Source: Vibrio sp. 14G-20 | Lineage (GTDB): Bacteria > Pseudomonadota > Gammaproteobacteria > Enterobacterales > Vibrionaceae | Length of the DNA: 64,000 nucleotides | Direction: 5' to 3' | Assembly (NCBI RefSeq): GCF_026241515.1 | Contig: NZ_JAPHPW010000015.1 | Location: forward strand, 58,971-122,970 | In this document: piece by piece, positions 34,538 to 43,038 of the stretch | Layout: the number at the start of each line of letters is the position of its first letter | How positions within the stretch are numbered: the stretch's first letter is position 1 | Notes under the pieces: model-generated | Database searches by the model: none | What the model saw: the letters and a program-made list of their open reading frames with translations, nothing else | Told to the model about the DNA's origin: nothing | Position numbers and translations under genes: made by a program

Positions 34538-35002
34538 ATGGTTAAACAAACTCAGCTACAAGTAGAAGCGATCCGTAACGGCAGCGTGATTGACCACATC
34601 CCTGCGCACCTTGGTATCAAAATCCTTAAACTGTTTAAGCTGCACAAGACAGAACAACGAATCACCATGGGATTAAACCTGCCATCATCGGCACTTGGCC
34701 ATAAAGACCTAATCAAGATTGAGAACATCTTCCTGACCAAGGAACAAGCCAACCAATTGGCTCTTTATGCTCCGCAGGCAACGGTGAATCAGATTGAAGA
34801 GTATAAAGTGGTTAACAAGCTAACCCTTGTGCTGCCAGAACAAATCCACAGTGTGTTCTCTTGCCCAAATAGCAACTGTATTTCACACGGTGAACCTGTC
34901 GAAAGTCACTTTAAAGTGCAGCTAAAACAGGAAAAAGTGCAGCTAAAATGTCACTATTGTGAAAAAGTATTCTCTCGCGAGATCATGAATGAAATTCGCT
35001 AA
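34538..35002 (+). CDS. pyrI: Aspartate carbamoyltransferase, regulatory subunit
   Basis: Allosteric subunit binding ATP, CTP and UTP. 154 residues. The four zinc ligands C109, C114, C138 and C141 are at the same positions as in E. coli PyrI and hold the contact with PyrB. The nucleotide domain includes VIDHIPAHLGIKILKLF and ITMGLNLPS. Second gene of the pyrBI operon. Confidence 0.97.
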   Translation: MVKQTQLQVEAIRNGSVIDHIPAHLGIKILKLFKLHKTEQRITMGLNLPSSALGHKDLIKIENIFLTKEQANQLALYAPQATVNQIEEYKVVNKLTLVLPEQIHSVFSCPNSNCISHGEPVESHFKVQLKQEKVQLKCHYCEKVFSREIMNEIR

Positions 35003-35046
35003 CCCTTAGCGGTATTACCTTCGCAACAAAAACCATTTAAACAATG

Positions 35047-35080
35047 TGGATATTTATTCCCAAGTCGGAATAAATATCCA
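35047..35080. repeat. Perfect 14-base inverted repeat after pyrI
   Basis: TGGATATTTATTCC (35047-35060), loop CAAGTC, GGAATAAATATCCA (35067-35080). There is no T tract, so it is not a standard terminator. It may stabilise the pyrBI mRNA end or act as a protein site for the downstream argR. Confidence 0.85.
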
Positions 35081-35328
35081 TTCGCCATAGAATATAATCC
35101 CAAAATAAAAGCAATAAAACAGAATATTATTTGGTGATCACCTTCAAAAAGATAACTATCCTTTAGTGGTAGACTCAATGCATAGATGATCATACATCTC
35201 GCATACCCTCCCTTCTTTACTTCGGGATTCATCGGTAAGCCCTATTAATAATCGTACTCTACGGCTTTGGGAGTGCGTTCGGCGCTATGGACAAGCGATA
35301 TCCACAGTTTGACCTTAAGGAGTTGTTC
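35081..35328. other. argR upstream region
   Basis: About 250 bases with no gene. AAGGAG (35317-35322) is the ribosome-binding site of argR. No operator could be named with confidence. Confidence 0.45.
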
Positions 35329-35817
35329 ATGAACGAAATCACTGAGCACGGTTGCTTGTATTCAGCTGAAGATAAAACACTGACTGCAGCGTGCAAACGC
35401 TTACTACAACAACAAAGCTTCTCGACCCAAAATCAACTGCGCGAGAAACTGGTTGAGATCGGTTATACCGGTATTAGCCAATCGACTGTATCTCGTATTT
35501 TGTCACAACTTGGCGTGGTGAAAATCCAGAACGCCTGTGGCAAAAAGGTGTACTGCATCACTGTTGAAAGCGCACCGGTTCGTGTCGATGCATCCATCTC
35601 ATCGCAAATTGAATTAATTACTCATAACCAAGCGATGGTGATAGTAAAAACCCACCCAGGTTGTGCACAGTTAGTCGCACGATTGGTCGACATCGACCCA
35701 CATACCGAGATTATCGGCACAGTTGGCGGCAACGACACCGTGTTAATCATCCCGAAAGACACGACCAACATTGATGCTTGCGAACAAGTGGTCAAAGCAC
35801 GCTTGGGCGTTGCCTAA
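35329..35817 (+). CDS. argR: ArgR-family regulator next to the arginine deiminase genes
   Basis: 162-residue ArgR-type repressor. The N-terminal winged helix has STQNQLREKLVEIGYTGISQSTVSRIL (about residues 33-59), close to E. coli ArgR. The C-terminal oligomerisation and arginine-binding domain ends GTVGGNDTVLII. In E. coli the matching segment is GDDT, and both aspartates contact arginine; here the first is Asn (N135, then D136). I chose ATG 35329 with AAGGAG; an ATG at 35287 lacks support. The genus normally has its main argR beside mdh, so this is likely a paralogue, perhaps specific to the arc genes. That role is inferred. Confidence 0.82.
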   Translation: MNEITEHGCLYSAEDKTLTAACKRLLQQQSFSTQNQLREKLVEIGYTGISQSTVSRILSQLGVVKIQNACGKKVYCITVESAPVRVDASISSQIELITHNQAMVIVKTHPGCAQLVARLVDIDPHTEIIGTVGGNDTVLIIPKDTTNIDACEQVVKARLGVA

Positions 35818-35953
35818 ATGTCTTATTGGCAAGGTCTGTTCACTGCAGTTGCGCTGCTAACTCTCTCTCGACTACCTATGAAGGTGGCTCACCCGCCCTA
35901 GCGGATATTTGCTGGTCGATGAAACTAATCACAAACTATTACGGTCTGATTGA
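35818..35953 (+). pseudogene. Possible decayed cutA remnant
   Basis: Between argR and dsbD, pieces reminiscent of the divalent-cation tolerance protein CutA appear in three frames. SYWQG starts at 35821 and LP at 35871 in frame one. YEGGSPA lies at 35877-35897 in frame two. YLLVDETNHKLLRSD with a stop ends at 35953 in frame three. CutA proteins carry a YxWQG-like strand and end with a LP-x-GG-x-x-YL-W pattern, and cutA precedes dsbD in E. coli and, as I recall, in other vibrios. A deletion plus two frameshifts would explain this, but similarity is short and unsearched. Confidence 0.35.
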
Positions 35954-35992
35954 GTTAAGATACCTTCAACTCCATTTTGATGACTAAATTGT

Positions 35993-37840
35993 ATGCGACG
36001 ACTTGCCACATTACTTTTTGTTTGTATTTCCCTATTCACCCAGCCTGCGTGGGCGCTTTTTGGAAATGACAACGCCGAGCCAAGCTTCGGAGGCAATAAC
36101 AACGGTTTTGTCCCTGTAGACCAAGCTTTCCCTTTCAATTACTACCAGCAAGACGGCAAGATGCTTCTCGACTGGCAAGTAAAAGAAGGCTACTACCTCT
36201 ATCAACATAGCCTCTCTTTCACTGGCCAAAATCTTGCGATCGGCAATGTTGAAATGGAAGATGGCAAGCCACACCAAGATGAATTCTTTGGTGAGGTGAG
36301 CATTTATACTCAGCCATTATTCGTGCAAGTTCCGCTACAGAGTTACCAAGATGGTTCACAGCTGATTGTTAAATATCAAGGCTGTGCGGACGCAGGTTTC
36401 TGCTATCCACCCGAGACTAGAATCATCGATATTGAACCATTTACAGGTTCGAGCGACTCTCAAGCTAATGCAGTGTCGCCAGAGTCACCGGCTGCAAACA
36501 ATGAGGCCGACGCTTCAACACAGCAAGCCTCTCCAAAAGCAGACGTTGCAACTAACACCACTCCACAATCAACTGCACCCGTTTCAAAAGAAGCGAGCCT
36601 AGCCGATAAGCTCGGTGACAGTTGGTGGACGCCATTATTATTCTTAGCACTTGGTGTTGGCTTAGCCTTTACACCGTGTGTTCTGCCGATGTACCCAATT
36701 CTAACGGGTATCGTGTTAGGTGGCGGCAAGCTCAGCCAAAGTCGTGCGCTGATGTTGTCCTTCATCTACGTGCAAGGTATGGCACTAACCTACACCCTAT
36801 TAGGTTTAGTGGTTGCCTCTGCGGGTATGCAGTTCCAAGCGGCGATGCAGCATCCTTACGTGTTAATTGCATTGAGCGTTCTGTTTGTGGCGTTAGCTAT
36901 GTCGATGTTTGGCGTTTATAACCTGCAACTGCCGAGCAGCATCCAAACGTGGCTCAACAACCAAAGTAACAAGCAGCAAGGTGGCAATACCTTGGGCGTG
37001 TTCGCGATGGGCGCTATCTCTGGCTTGGTGTGTTCACCTTGTACCACAGCACCACTATCCGGTGCGCTGCTGTATGTCGCTCAAAGTGGTGACCTGTTTA
37101 CCGGCGCAATCGCTCTGTATGCATTGGCGATGGGTATGGGTATCCCACTGATTTTGGTGGCGGTATTTGGTAATAAGCTACTACCGAAAGCAGGCAGCTG
37201 GATGGACAAGGTTAAGATCGTATTCGGCTTTATCTTGCTGGCAGCACCTATCTTCCTGCTAGAGCGTATTATCCCTGAGTTATGGGCAACGGTACTTTGG
37301 TCTGGCCTTGGCTTCATCGCCTTCGGTTGGCTATATCACAGTAAGAATGCTCTGCCATTCGGCGGCTGGAAGCAGAGTGCGGTAGGCATCATCGCGATGC
37401 TTGGCTTGTTCGCTTCCGCGCAACCTGCGTTGAACTATTGGTTTGCCGAGAAGAGCGTAACGGTAGAACAACAGTATATCCAATTTGCACGCATCAACAC
37501 CGTTGAAGAGCTCGAAATCCAGCTCATCGAAGCCAAGAAACTCGGCAAGCCAGTGATGCTCGATTTCTACGCTGATTGGTGTGTAGCATGTAAAGAGTTT
37601 GAGAAGTATACCTTCCACCAAGCTGATGTTGAGGACAAGCTTTCTGATTTCGTCCTGCTTCAGGCTGACGTGACAAGGAACATGCCTCAAGACATTGAAC
37701 TGCTTAAACAATTACAAGTGCTCGGTTTGCCAACGATTGAGTTCTGGGATGGCGAGGGTAACCATGTTCCAAATGCTCGTGTCACTGGTTTTATGCCTGC
37801 CGATGTATTCTTAAAACACATGCAAGACCACCAGCTATAA
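35993..37840 (+). CDS. dsbD: Thiol:disulfide interchange protein DsbD
   Basis: Carries electrons from cytoplasmic thioredoxin across the inner membrane to DsbC, DsbG and cytochrome c maturation. Signal peptide MRRLATLLFVCISLFTQPAWA; periplasmic alpha domain with C131 and C137; an extended Ser/Ala/Gln-rich linker (about residues 150-205). The membrane beta domain has eight helices with C229 (FTPCVLP) and C350 (SPCTTAP), and the periplasmic thioredoxin-like gamma domain has C530-V-A-C533. At 615 residues it is longer than E. coli DsbD (565), mainly through the linker. All six redox cysteines are present. Confidence 0.96.
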   Translation: MRRLATLLFVCISLFTQPAWALFGNDNAEPSFGGNNNGFVPVDQAFPFNYYQQDGKMLLDWQVKEGYYLYQHSLSFTGQNLAIGNVEMEDGKPHQDEFFGEVSIYTQPLFVQVPLQSYQDGSQLIVKYQGCADAGFCYPPETRIIDIEPFTGSSDSQANAVSPESPAANNEADASTQQASPKADVATNTTPQSTAPVSKEASLADKLGDSWWTPLLFLALGVGLAFTPCVLPMYPILTGIVLGGGKLSQSRALMLSFIYVQGMALTYTLLGLVVASAGMQFQAAMQHPYVLIALSVLFVALAMSMFGVYNLQLPSSIQTWLNNQSNKQQGGNTLGVFAMGAISGLVCSPCTTAPLSGALLYVAQSGDLFTGAIALYALAMGMGIPLILVAVFGNKLLPKAGSWMDKVKIVFGFILLAAPIFLLERIIPELWATVLWSGLGFIAFGWLYHSKNALPFGGWKQSAVGIIAMLGLFASAQPALNYWFAEKSVTVEQQYIQFARINTVEELEIQLIEAKKLGKPVMLDFYADWCVACKEFEKYTFHQADVEDKLSDFVLLQADVTRNMPQDIELLKQLQVLGLPTIEFWDGEGNHVPNARVTGFMPADVFLKHMQDHQL

Positions 37841-37872
37841 CGACGACATTCGTCTAAATACAAGCACTCACA

Positions 37873-37917
37873 AAGGCCTCACCGCTCCTCATAACGAGAT
37901 GGCAGTGCGGCTTTTTT
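37873..37917 (+). terminator. Probable terminator after dsbD
   Basis: GCCTCAC and GTGCGGC pair with one mismatch around a long loop, followed by six T. Imperfect, so only moderately supported. Confidence 0.45.
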
Positions 37918-38042
37918 GTGATTATAGGAAACGCTTTCCAAGAACAGGGATAAAAGTCGATATGGTTCAGACTTTTCATGCATAGATATTGTCCACATAC
38001 TCAATCAGGATGATAATAAATATTAACTAAATTGTTAAAAGT

Positions 38043-38681
38043 ATGAACGTCATGGACTCGACCTATACCATCATCATTGCTGATGACCACCCTCTCTTTC
38101 GCAACGCCCTGTTTCAGTCAGTTCATATGGCGATCAGCGGTGCGAACCTGCTTGAGGCCGATTCTCTCGATGCCTTACTGACTCTGTTAAAGAAAGAAGA
38201 CGAGCCGGATCTATTGTTGCTCGATCTTAAAATGCCGGGCGCCAATGGCATGTCAGGCTTGATTCAACTGCGCGCGGAATACCCAGATCTCCCTATTGTA
38301 GTGGTCTCTGCCAGTGAAGATGCCAGCGTGGTCACTCAAGTGAAGAGCCACGGTGCGTTTGGCTTTATTCCTAAGTCGAGTGATATGCGTGAGTTGGTGA
38401 GTGCTCTGAATCAAGTACTAAATGGCGACCCGTTCTTCCCTGAAGGACTTATCACCAATAATGCAGCCTGTAGCGACCTTGCAGAAAAGCTTTCTACTCT
38501 GACGCCTCAGCAGTACAAGGTATTAGGGATGCTTTCTGACGGCTTGCTTAACAAGCAAATCGCGTATGAATTGAATGTTTCGGAAGCGACCATCAAAGCA
38601 CATATGACGGCCATCTTCCGTAAACTGGATGTGAAAAATCGTACTCAAGCGGTTATCTTGCTACAAGAAGTCCACAATTAA
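38043..38681 (+). CDS. crbR: CrbR-type LuxR-family response regulator
   Basis: NarL/FixJ-class regulator. Receiver domain with the acidic pair in IIADDHPLFR, phospho-acceptor D61 (LLLLDLKMP) and the conserved lysine in FIPKSS. The C-terminal LuxR helix-turn-helix is LTPQQYKVLGMLSDGLLNKQIAYELNVSEATIKAHMTAIFRKL. 212 residues; start could also be the ATG at 38052. Sequence type, the dsbD-nhaP2-symporter context and the matching kinase CrbS at 45-48 kb support identification as CrbR, the V. cholerae regulator that activates acs for acetate use. Its end overlaps the convergent nhaP2 end by four bases. Confidence 0.8.
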   Translation: MNVMDSTYTIIIADDHPLFRNALFQSVHMAISGANLLEADSLDALLTLLKKEDEPDLLLLDLKMPGANGMSGLIQLRAEYPDLPIVVVSASEDASVVTQVKSHGAFGFIPKSSDMRELVSALNQVLNGDPFFPEGLITNNAACSDLAEKLSTLTPQQYKVLGMLSDGLLNKQIAYELNVSEATIKAHMTAIFRKLDVKNRTQAVILLQEVHN

Positions 38682-40429
38682 GCTTCACTGATATCCTCTT
38701 CTAAAGTCGTCTTAGGTAAGCATAAACCCAACCTGACGACTTTATGGTCATCTATCTCTGCAACTACCCAAGTGATGTCATGCCACTCGAAGCTATCGCC
38801 CAATACAGGGTGTGCGCCAAGCTCCTGAGCAACCAATTGTTTTAGCGTCATTCCTCGCTCTTCTTCCGAGCCAAGTTCAATACCATAACAATCACTCACT
38901 GCGGCAACTGATAGCTCAACATCGAGGAAGAAGTCACCAAAGAAACGCGCAGCTTCTTCTGCTAGAGGCGCCTCACTGAACAACGAACTTAAGCTGTCCA
39001 AATCTTTGTCTTGACCAAGCACACATAAAATATCGTTCGCCTCTAATACGGTACTGCCCGATGGGTGGAGCAAAGCATCTTTTCTAAACAGTGCGGTAAT
39101 TCGCGTTCCTTCAGGCATAGACAAGCGCTTCAGTGGTTCGCCCACACACCACTTCTCTTCTTTCAGCTTGTAAACAAACATCTCCCACTCACTGGTCGGA
39201 TAAATCTCCATACCGGTACGAGAAATCGGTGTAGGCGTCGGTGGTAAGGTCACTTGAGCCAGTCTCGCGACTTTCATTAAGCTACCGCCTTGAACAATCA
39301 GCGAAACCATAACCACGAAGAAGGCGATATTGAAATACAGCTGAGCATTGGGCAAGCCTGCCATCATCGGGAATACAGCTAAAATGATCGGCACCGCGCC
39401 ACGTAACCCAACCCAAGAAACAAACCAGCGCTCCTTGGTGGTAAAGCTTCTAAACGGTAGCAAGCCCAACCAAACAGACAGTGGACGTGCAAACAGAATC
39501 ATACCGAAAGCCAATGCTAGCGCAGGCAGAGCAATGTCCATCAGCGTCGATGGCGTCACCAGTAAACCCAATACCAAGAACATCACGATTTGGCTTAACC
39601 ACGTCATGCCATCAAGGACATTAAGAATAGAGTGTCGAGAACGTGTCGGACGATTACCAATGAACAAGCCCACTAAGTAAATCGATAAGATACCGCTGCC
39701 GCCAAGCATGTTAGAGAAGGCAAACAGAGCTACACCGCCACTGAGCACCAGAATCGAATACAGGCCATCAGCCAGCTGCACTCGATTGATTAGACTCCAT
39801 AGAACCCAACCACCACCAAGCCCGATAAGCGTGCCGACACCAAACTGCATCGCGAAGCTTTTCAGTAGGAAGTTCATTCCCATCTCGGCATCTGGGGTGC
39901 CCAGCAGCGCAATTAAAGTCACTGTCAGGAAGACCGCCATTGGGTCGTTGGTACCCGATTCGATCTCCAGAGTTGAGCCAACACGTTCATTGAGGCTCTG
40001 TCCTTTCAACAAAGAAAATACCGCAGCAGCATCAGTCGAACCGACAATCGCACCGACTAAGATACCCTGCATCAATGACAGGTCGAACAGCCAAGACGCC
40101 ATTAAACCGGTTAGAGTCGCGGTACAGGCGACACCTATCGTCGCTAGCGAGAGCGACGGCCAAAAAGCAACCTTAAAACTCGCGACCTTGGTTCGCATAC
40201 CGCCATCAAGCAGGATCACAGCAAGTGCAAGGTTACTCACCAAGTAAGTGAGTGAATAATCATCGAAATTGATGCCACCGGGACCATCTTCACCCGCCAA
40301 CATACCAACGAACAAAAAGATCAAAAGAATCGGAACGCCCAATCGTGAGGACACTTGTGAGAAAAGCACACTGATGGCGATGAGCACCGCACCAGTTAAA
40401 AATAAGTGGTTAATAGTTATTGCGTCCAA
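38678..40429 (-). CDS. nhaP2: K+/H+ antiporter NhaP2
   Basis: CPA1-family cation/proton antiporter of the inner membrane (NhaP2, called CvrA in E. coli), protecting against high potassium at low pH in V. cholerae. I chose TTG 40429 as start: it follows a GGGGGA site and gives (M)DAITINHLFLTGAVL, matching the family start, with 583 residues; an ATG at 40495 lacks support. Twelve to thirteen membrane helices include AGEDGPGGI, VGSTDAAAVFSLL and LEIESGTNDPMAVFLT with the transport aspartates. A soluble C-terminus contains TrkA-C (RCK_C)-like and CorC/HlyC-like regions. Confidence 0.93.
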   Translation of the reverse strand: MDAITINHLFLTGAVLIAISVLFSQVSSRLGVPILLIFLFVGMLAGEDGPGGINFDDYSLTYLVSNLALAVILLDGGMRTKVASFKVAFWPSLSLATIGVACTATLTGLMASWLFDLSLMQGILVGAIVGSTDAAAVFSLLKGQSLNERVGSTLEIESGTNDPMAVFLTVTLIALLGTPDAEMGMNFLLKSFAMQFGVGTLIGLGGGWVLWSLINRVQLADGLYSILVLSGGVALFAFSNMLGGSGILSIYLVGLFIGNRPTRSRHSILNVLDGMTWLSQIVMFLVLGLLVTPSTLMDIALPALALAFGMILFARPLSVWLGLLPFRSFTTKERWFVSWVGLRGAVPIILAVFPMMAGLPNAQLYFNIAFFVVMVSLIVQGGSLMKVARLAQVTLPPTPTPISRTGMEIYPTSEWEMFVYKLKEEKWCVGEPLKRLSMPEGTRITALFRKDALLHPSGSTVLEANDILCVLGQDKDLDSLSSLFSEAPLAEEAARFFGDFFLDVELSVAAVSDCYGIELGSEEERGMTLKQLVAQELGAHPVLGDSFEWHDITWVVAEIDDHKVVRLGLCLPKTTLEEDISEA

Positions 40430-40804
40430 TTCGTTCCCCCAAAGAATAAAACTCAAGATATAAGCATGTTGATCTTCTAGCGCTAAGCATGGCACGGTCG
40501 ATGAAAGTGCTTTAGTTACTATAACAAACTTATGTTTCCCTTCGTGTCATACGCAGGACTAAATACCGTTTCTCAGTCATTTAGTTGTTAAATTTTATGA
40601 CTCGCACTCTAATTCATCCACTTTTGTTAGACCTTTGGCTAATTTAACAACCTTGTAACATCACATTTTACTATGGTTCTGTCTTCCAACTCCCATATTT
40701 CAGTACATTAGCGCCAATACTATCCCGACTAAAGTTGCACAGATCCCTTGACTCATCCTTGCTACATTCTAAATCGTAACATTACGTTAACACGCTATTT
40801 TACA
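40430..40804. other. Divergent promoter region nhaP2 | symporter operon
   Basis: About 375 bases without a gene. It contains GACTAAAGTT (40727-40736), one of the CTAAAG-core words shared with other acetate-gene promoters, and is followed by direct repeats close to the symporter gene. Confidence 0.5.
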
Positions 40805-40839
40805 AAAACGGTTTCACAAAACGGTTTCTACGAAAACGG
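40805..40839. repeat. Three direct repeats before the symporter operon
   Basis: AAAACGGTTTC occurs exactly at 40805-40815 and 40818-40828, and AAAACGG again at 40833-40839. They lie just before the AAAGGAGAAGG ribosome-binding site, within the expected leader. Confidence 0.8.
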
Positions 40840-40855
40840 AATAAAGGAGAAGGCA

Positions 40856-41122
40856 ATGGCGTTCGAATCTACGGAACATGCTCAAGCCTACTGGAAGGAA
40901 AACTTGGGAATTATGGGAACACTGCTCGCGGTCTGGTTTGCAGTGTCTTACGGCGCTGGCATCTTATTTGTAGATGCCCTCAATACCGTTCAGTTTGGCG
41001 GGTTCAAGCTAGGATTTTGGTTCGCTCAACAAGGTTCGATATACACCTTCGTGGCGCTGATATTTATTTACGTTGTTCGCATGAATGCGCTCGACAAAAA
41101 ATACAACGTACAGGAAGACTAG
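40856..41122 (+). CDS. DUF4212 small subunit of sodium:solute symporter
   Basis: 88-residue membrane protein with two hydrophobic helices (IMGTLLAVWFAVSYGAGILFV and GSIYTFVALIFIYVVRMNAL). It ends in a short charged tail. It belongs to the DUF4212 family, described as the small subunit of a solute:sodium symporter, always found before a symporter of the next type. ATG 40856 has a strong site (AAAGGAGAAGG); the frame extends upstream through the repeats but is not supported. It lies 10 bases before the large subunit. Confidence 0.88.
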   Translation: MAFESTEHAQAYWKENLGIMGTLLAVWFAVSYGAGILFVDALNTVQFGGFKLGFWFAQQGSIYTFVALIFIYVVRMNALDKKYNVQED

Positions 41123-41132
41123 AGGCTAGAAC

Positions 41133-42836
41133 ATGGATATTCAAACTTGGACGTTTATTCTCGTCGGTATTACTTTCGCGGTATATATCGGCATCGCAAT
41201 CTGGGCTCGTGCAGGGTCTACCAGTGAGTTCTATGTTGCTGGTGGTGGTGTACACCCAGTAGCAAACGGCATGGCGACCGCCGCTGACTGGATGTCGGCA
41301 GCATCATTCATCTCAATGGCAGGTATCATCTCATTCGTTGGTTACGACGGTGCGGTTTACCTAATGGGTTGGACAGGTGGTTACGTACTACTTGCGCTAT
41401 GTTTAGCACCTTACCTACGTAAGTTCGGTCAGTTTACGGTTCCTGATTTCATCGGTGAGCGTTACTACTCGAAAACAGCACGTATGGTAGCCGTATTCTG
41501 TGCAATCTTCGTATCATTCACGTACGTTGCAGGTCAGATGCGTGGTGTAGGCGTTGTATTCTCTCGTTTCCTAGAAGTCGACATCAACCTAGGTATCATC
41601 ATTGGTATGGGTATTGTGTTCTTCTACGCAGTACTTGGTGGCATGAAAGGCATCACTTATACGCAGGTAGCTCAATTCTGTGTCCTCATTTTCGCCTTCC
41701 TTGTTCCAGCAATCTTTACGTCAATCATGATGACAGGTAACCCACTTCCACAAGTTGGTATGGGCTCTACGCTATCAGGCACAGATGTTTACTTACTTGA
41801 TAAACTGGATGGACTCACCGAAGAACTCGGATTTACCGCCTACACCGAAGGTAACAAGAGCATGGTGGATGTATTCTTCATCTGTGCGGCTCTAATGGTA
41901 GGTACTGCAGGTCTTCCACACGTAATCATTCGTTTCTTCACTGTACCAAAAGTACGTGATGCTCGTATCTCAGCGGGTTGGGCTCTACTGTTCATCTCAT
42001 TGCTATACACAACAGCACCAGGCGTTGCAGCATTCGCTCGTGTAAACATGATCGAAACAATCAACGGCCCTGACATGCAAGGTGTCGCAGCAGCAGACGC
42101 ACCAAGCTGGTACAAAAACTGGGAAAGCACTGGTCTAGTAGGTTGGGAAGATAAGAACGGCGATGGCAAAATGTTCTACTCGGGCGATGAGCGCAACGAG
42201 ATGAAGATTAACCGTGACATCATCGTACTGGCTTCTCCAGAGCTAGCGAAACTACCAAACTGGGTTGTAGCACTACTAGCAGCAGGTGGCCTAGCAGCCG
42301 CACTATCAACTGCCGCAGGTCTACTATTGGTAATCTCGACTTCGATTTCACATGACTTATTGAAGAAAGGCTTCAGACCAAACATGACCGACAAGCAGGA
42401 GCTGTTAGCCGCTCGTTTGGCAGCCATGATAGCGATTGTCGGTGCAGGTTACTTGGGTATTAACCCACCAGGCTTCGTAGCACAGGTAGTAGCGTTTGCC
42501 TTCGGCTTAGCAGCAGCATCCTTCTTCCCTGCGATTATCCTAGGTATCTTCTACAAGAAGATGAACAAGGAAGGCGCAATTGCAGGTATGTTGTCAGGTA
42601 TTGCCTTCACAGCAAGCTACATCATCTACTTCAAGTTCATTAACCCAGCAGCAAGTACACCTGAAAACTGGTGGTTTGGTATCAGCCCAGAAGGCATCGG
42701 TACGCTAGGTATGTGTCTAAACTTCGTAGTATCGATTGCTGTAAACAAAGTAACTGCTGAAGTACCACAAGATGTACAAGACATGGTTGAGAACATCCGT
42801 TACCCCAAAGGTGCAGGTGAAGCTCACGACCACTAA
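41133..42836 (+). CDS. Sodium:solute symporter, probable acetate permease
   Basis: 567-residue SLC5/SSS-family transporter of the VC_2705 subfamily, related to the acetate permease ActP. About thirteen membrane helices. Sodium-site regions include AADWMSAASFISMAGIISFVG and RMVAVFCAIFVSFTYVAGQMRGVGVVFSRF; ALSTAAGLLLVISTSISHDL is a family hallmark. A loop DKNGDGKMFYSGDERNEMKI looks like a calcium-binding EF-hand. It pairs with the DUF4212 subunit. Proximity to crbR, crbS and acs makes acetate or a short organic acid the likely substrate; the exact substrate is inferred. Confidence 0.87.
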   Translation: MDIQTWTFILVGITFAVYIGIAIWARAGSTSEFYVAGGGVHPVANGMATAADWMSAASFISMAGIISFVGYDGAVYLMGWTGGYVLLALCLAPYLRKFGQFTVPDFIGERYYSKTARMVAVFCAIFVSFTYVAGQMRGVGVVFSRFLEVDINLGIIIGMGIVFFYAVLGGMKGITYTQVAQFCVLIFAFLVPAIFTSIMMTGNPLPQVGMGSTLSGTDVYLLDKLDGLTEELGFTAYTEGNKSMVDVFFICAALMVGTAGLPHVIIRFFTVPKVRDARISAGWALLFISLLYTTAPGVAAFARVNMIETINGPDMQGVAAADAPSWYKNWESTGLVGWEDKNGDGKMFYSGDERNEMKINRDIIVLASPELAKLPNWVVALLAAGGLAAALSTAAGLLLVISTSISHDLLKKGFRPNMTDKQELLAARLAAMIAIVGAGYLGINPPGFVAQVVAFAFGLAAASFFPAIILGIFYKKMNKEGAIAGMLSGIAFTASYIIYFKFINPAASTPENWWFGISPEGIGTLGMCLNFVVSIAVNKVTAEVPQDVQDMVENIRYPKGAGEAHDH

Positions 42837-42913
42837 GCACGACTACGAAACAGAGATGTTTAGCAAAAAATGAATCAGTACTTACATTGTAGGGATTAGG
42901 TACTGCATTTCAG

Positions 42914-42947
42914 AAAGCCGATACTTTACGTATCGGCTTTTTCTTTT
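42914..42947 (+). terminator. Terminator of the symporter operon
   Basis: Perfect 11-base stem AAAGCCGATAC/GTATCGGCTTT (42914-42924, 42930-42940), loop TTTAC, followed by TTCTTTT. Confidence 0.9.
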
Positions 42948-42999
42948 CCCTTTTCATTTTATAAAAAGAGAAACAAAGGGTTGTTTTTAAAATCTCATT

Positions 43000-43014
43000 T
43001 GATAATAATTATCA
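43000..43014. promoter_or_regulatory. Fur box upstream of the fumC operon
   Basis: TGATAAT-A-ATTATCA is a perfect 7-1-7 inverted repeat, the core Fur motif. It lies 24 bases before the first gene and overlaps the likely -10 region. Confidence 0.88.
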
Positions 43015-43038
43015 TTAACATCCATTAAAGAGATGCAA

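Noticed and set aside
40430..40495. ATG start of nhaP2 at 40495
   Set aside because: The extra 22 residues do not match NhaP2 proteins, while TTG 40429 has a strong site and begins at the conserved N-terminus.
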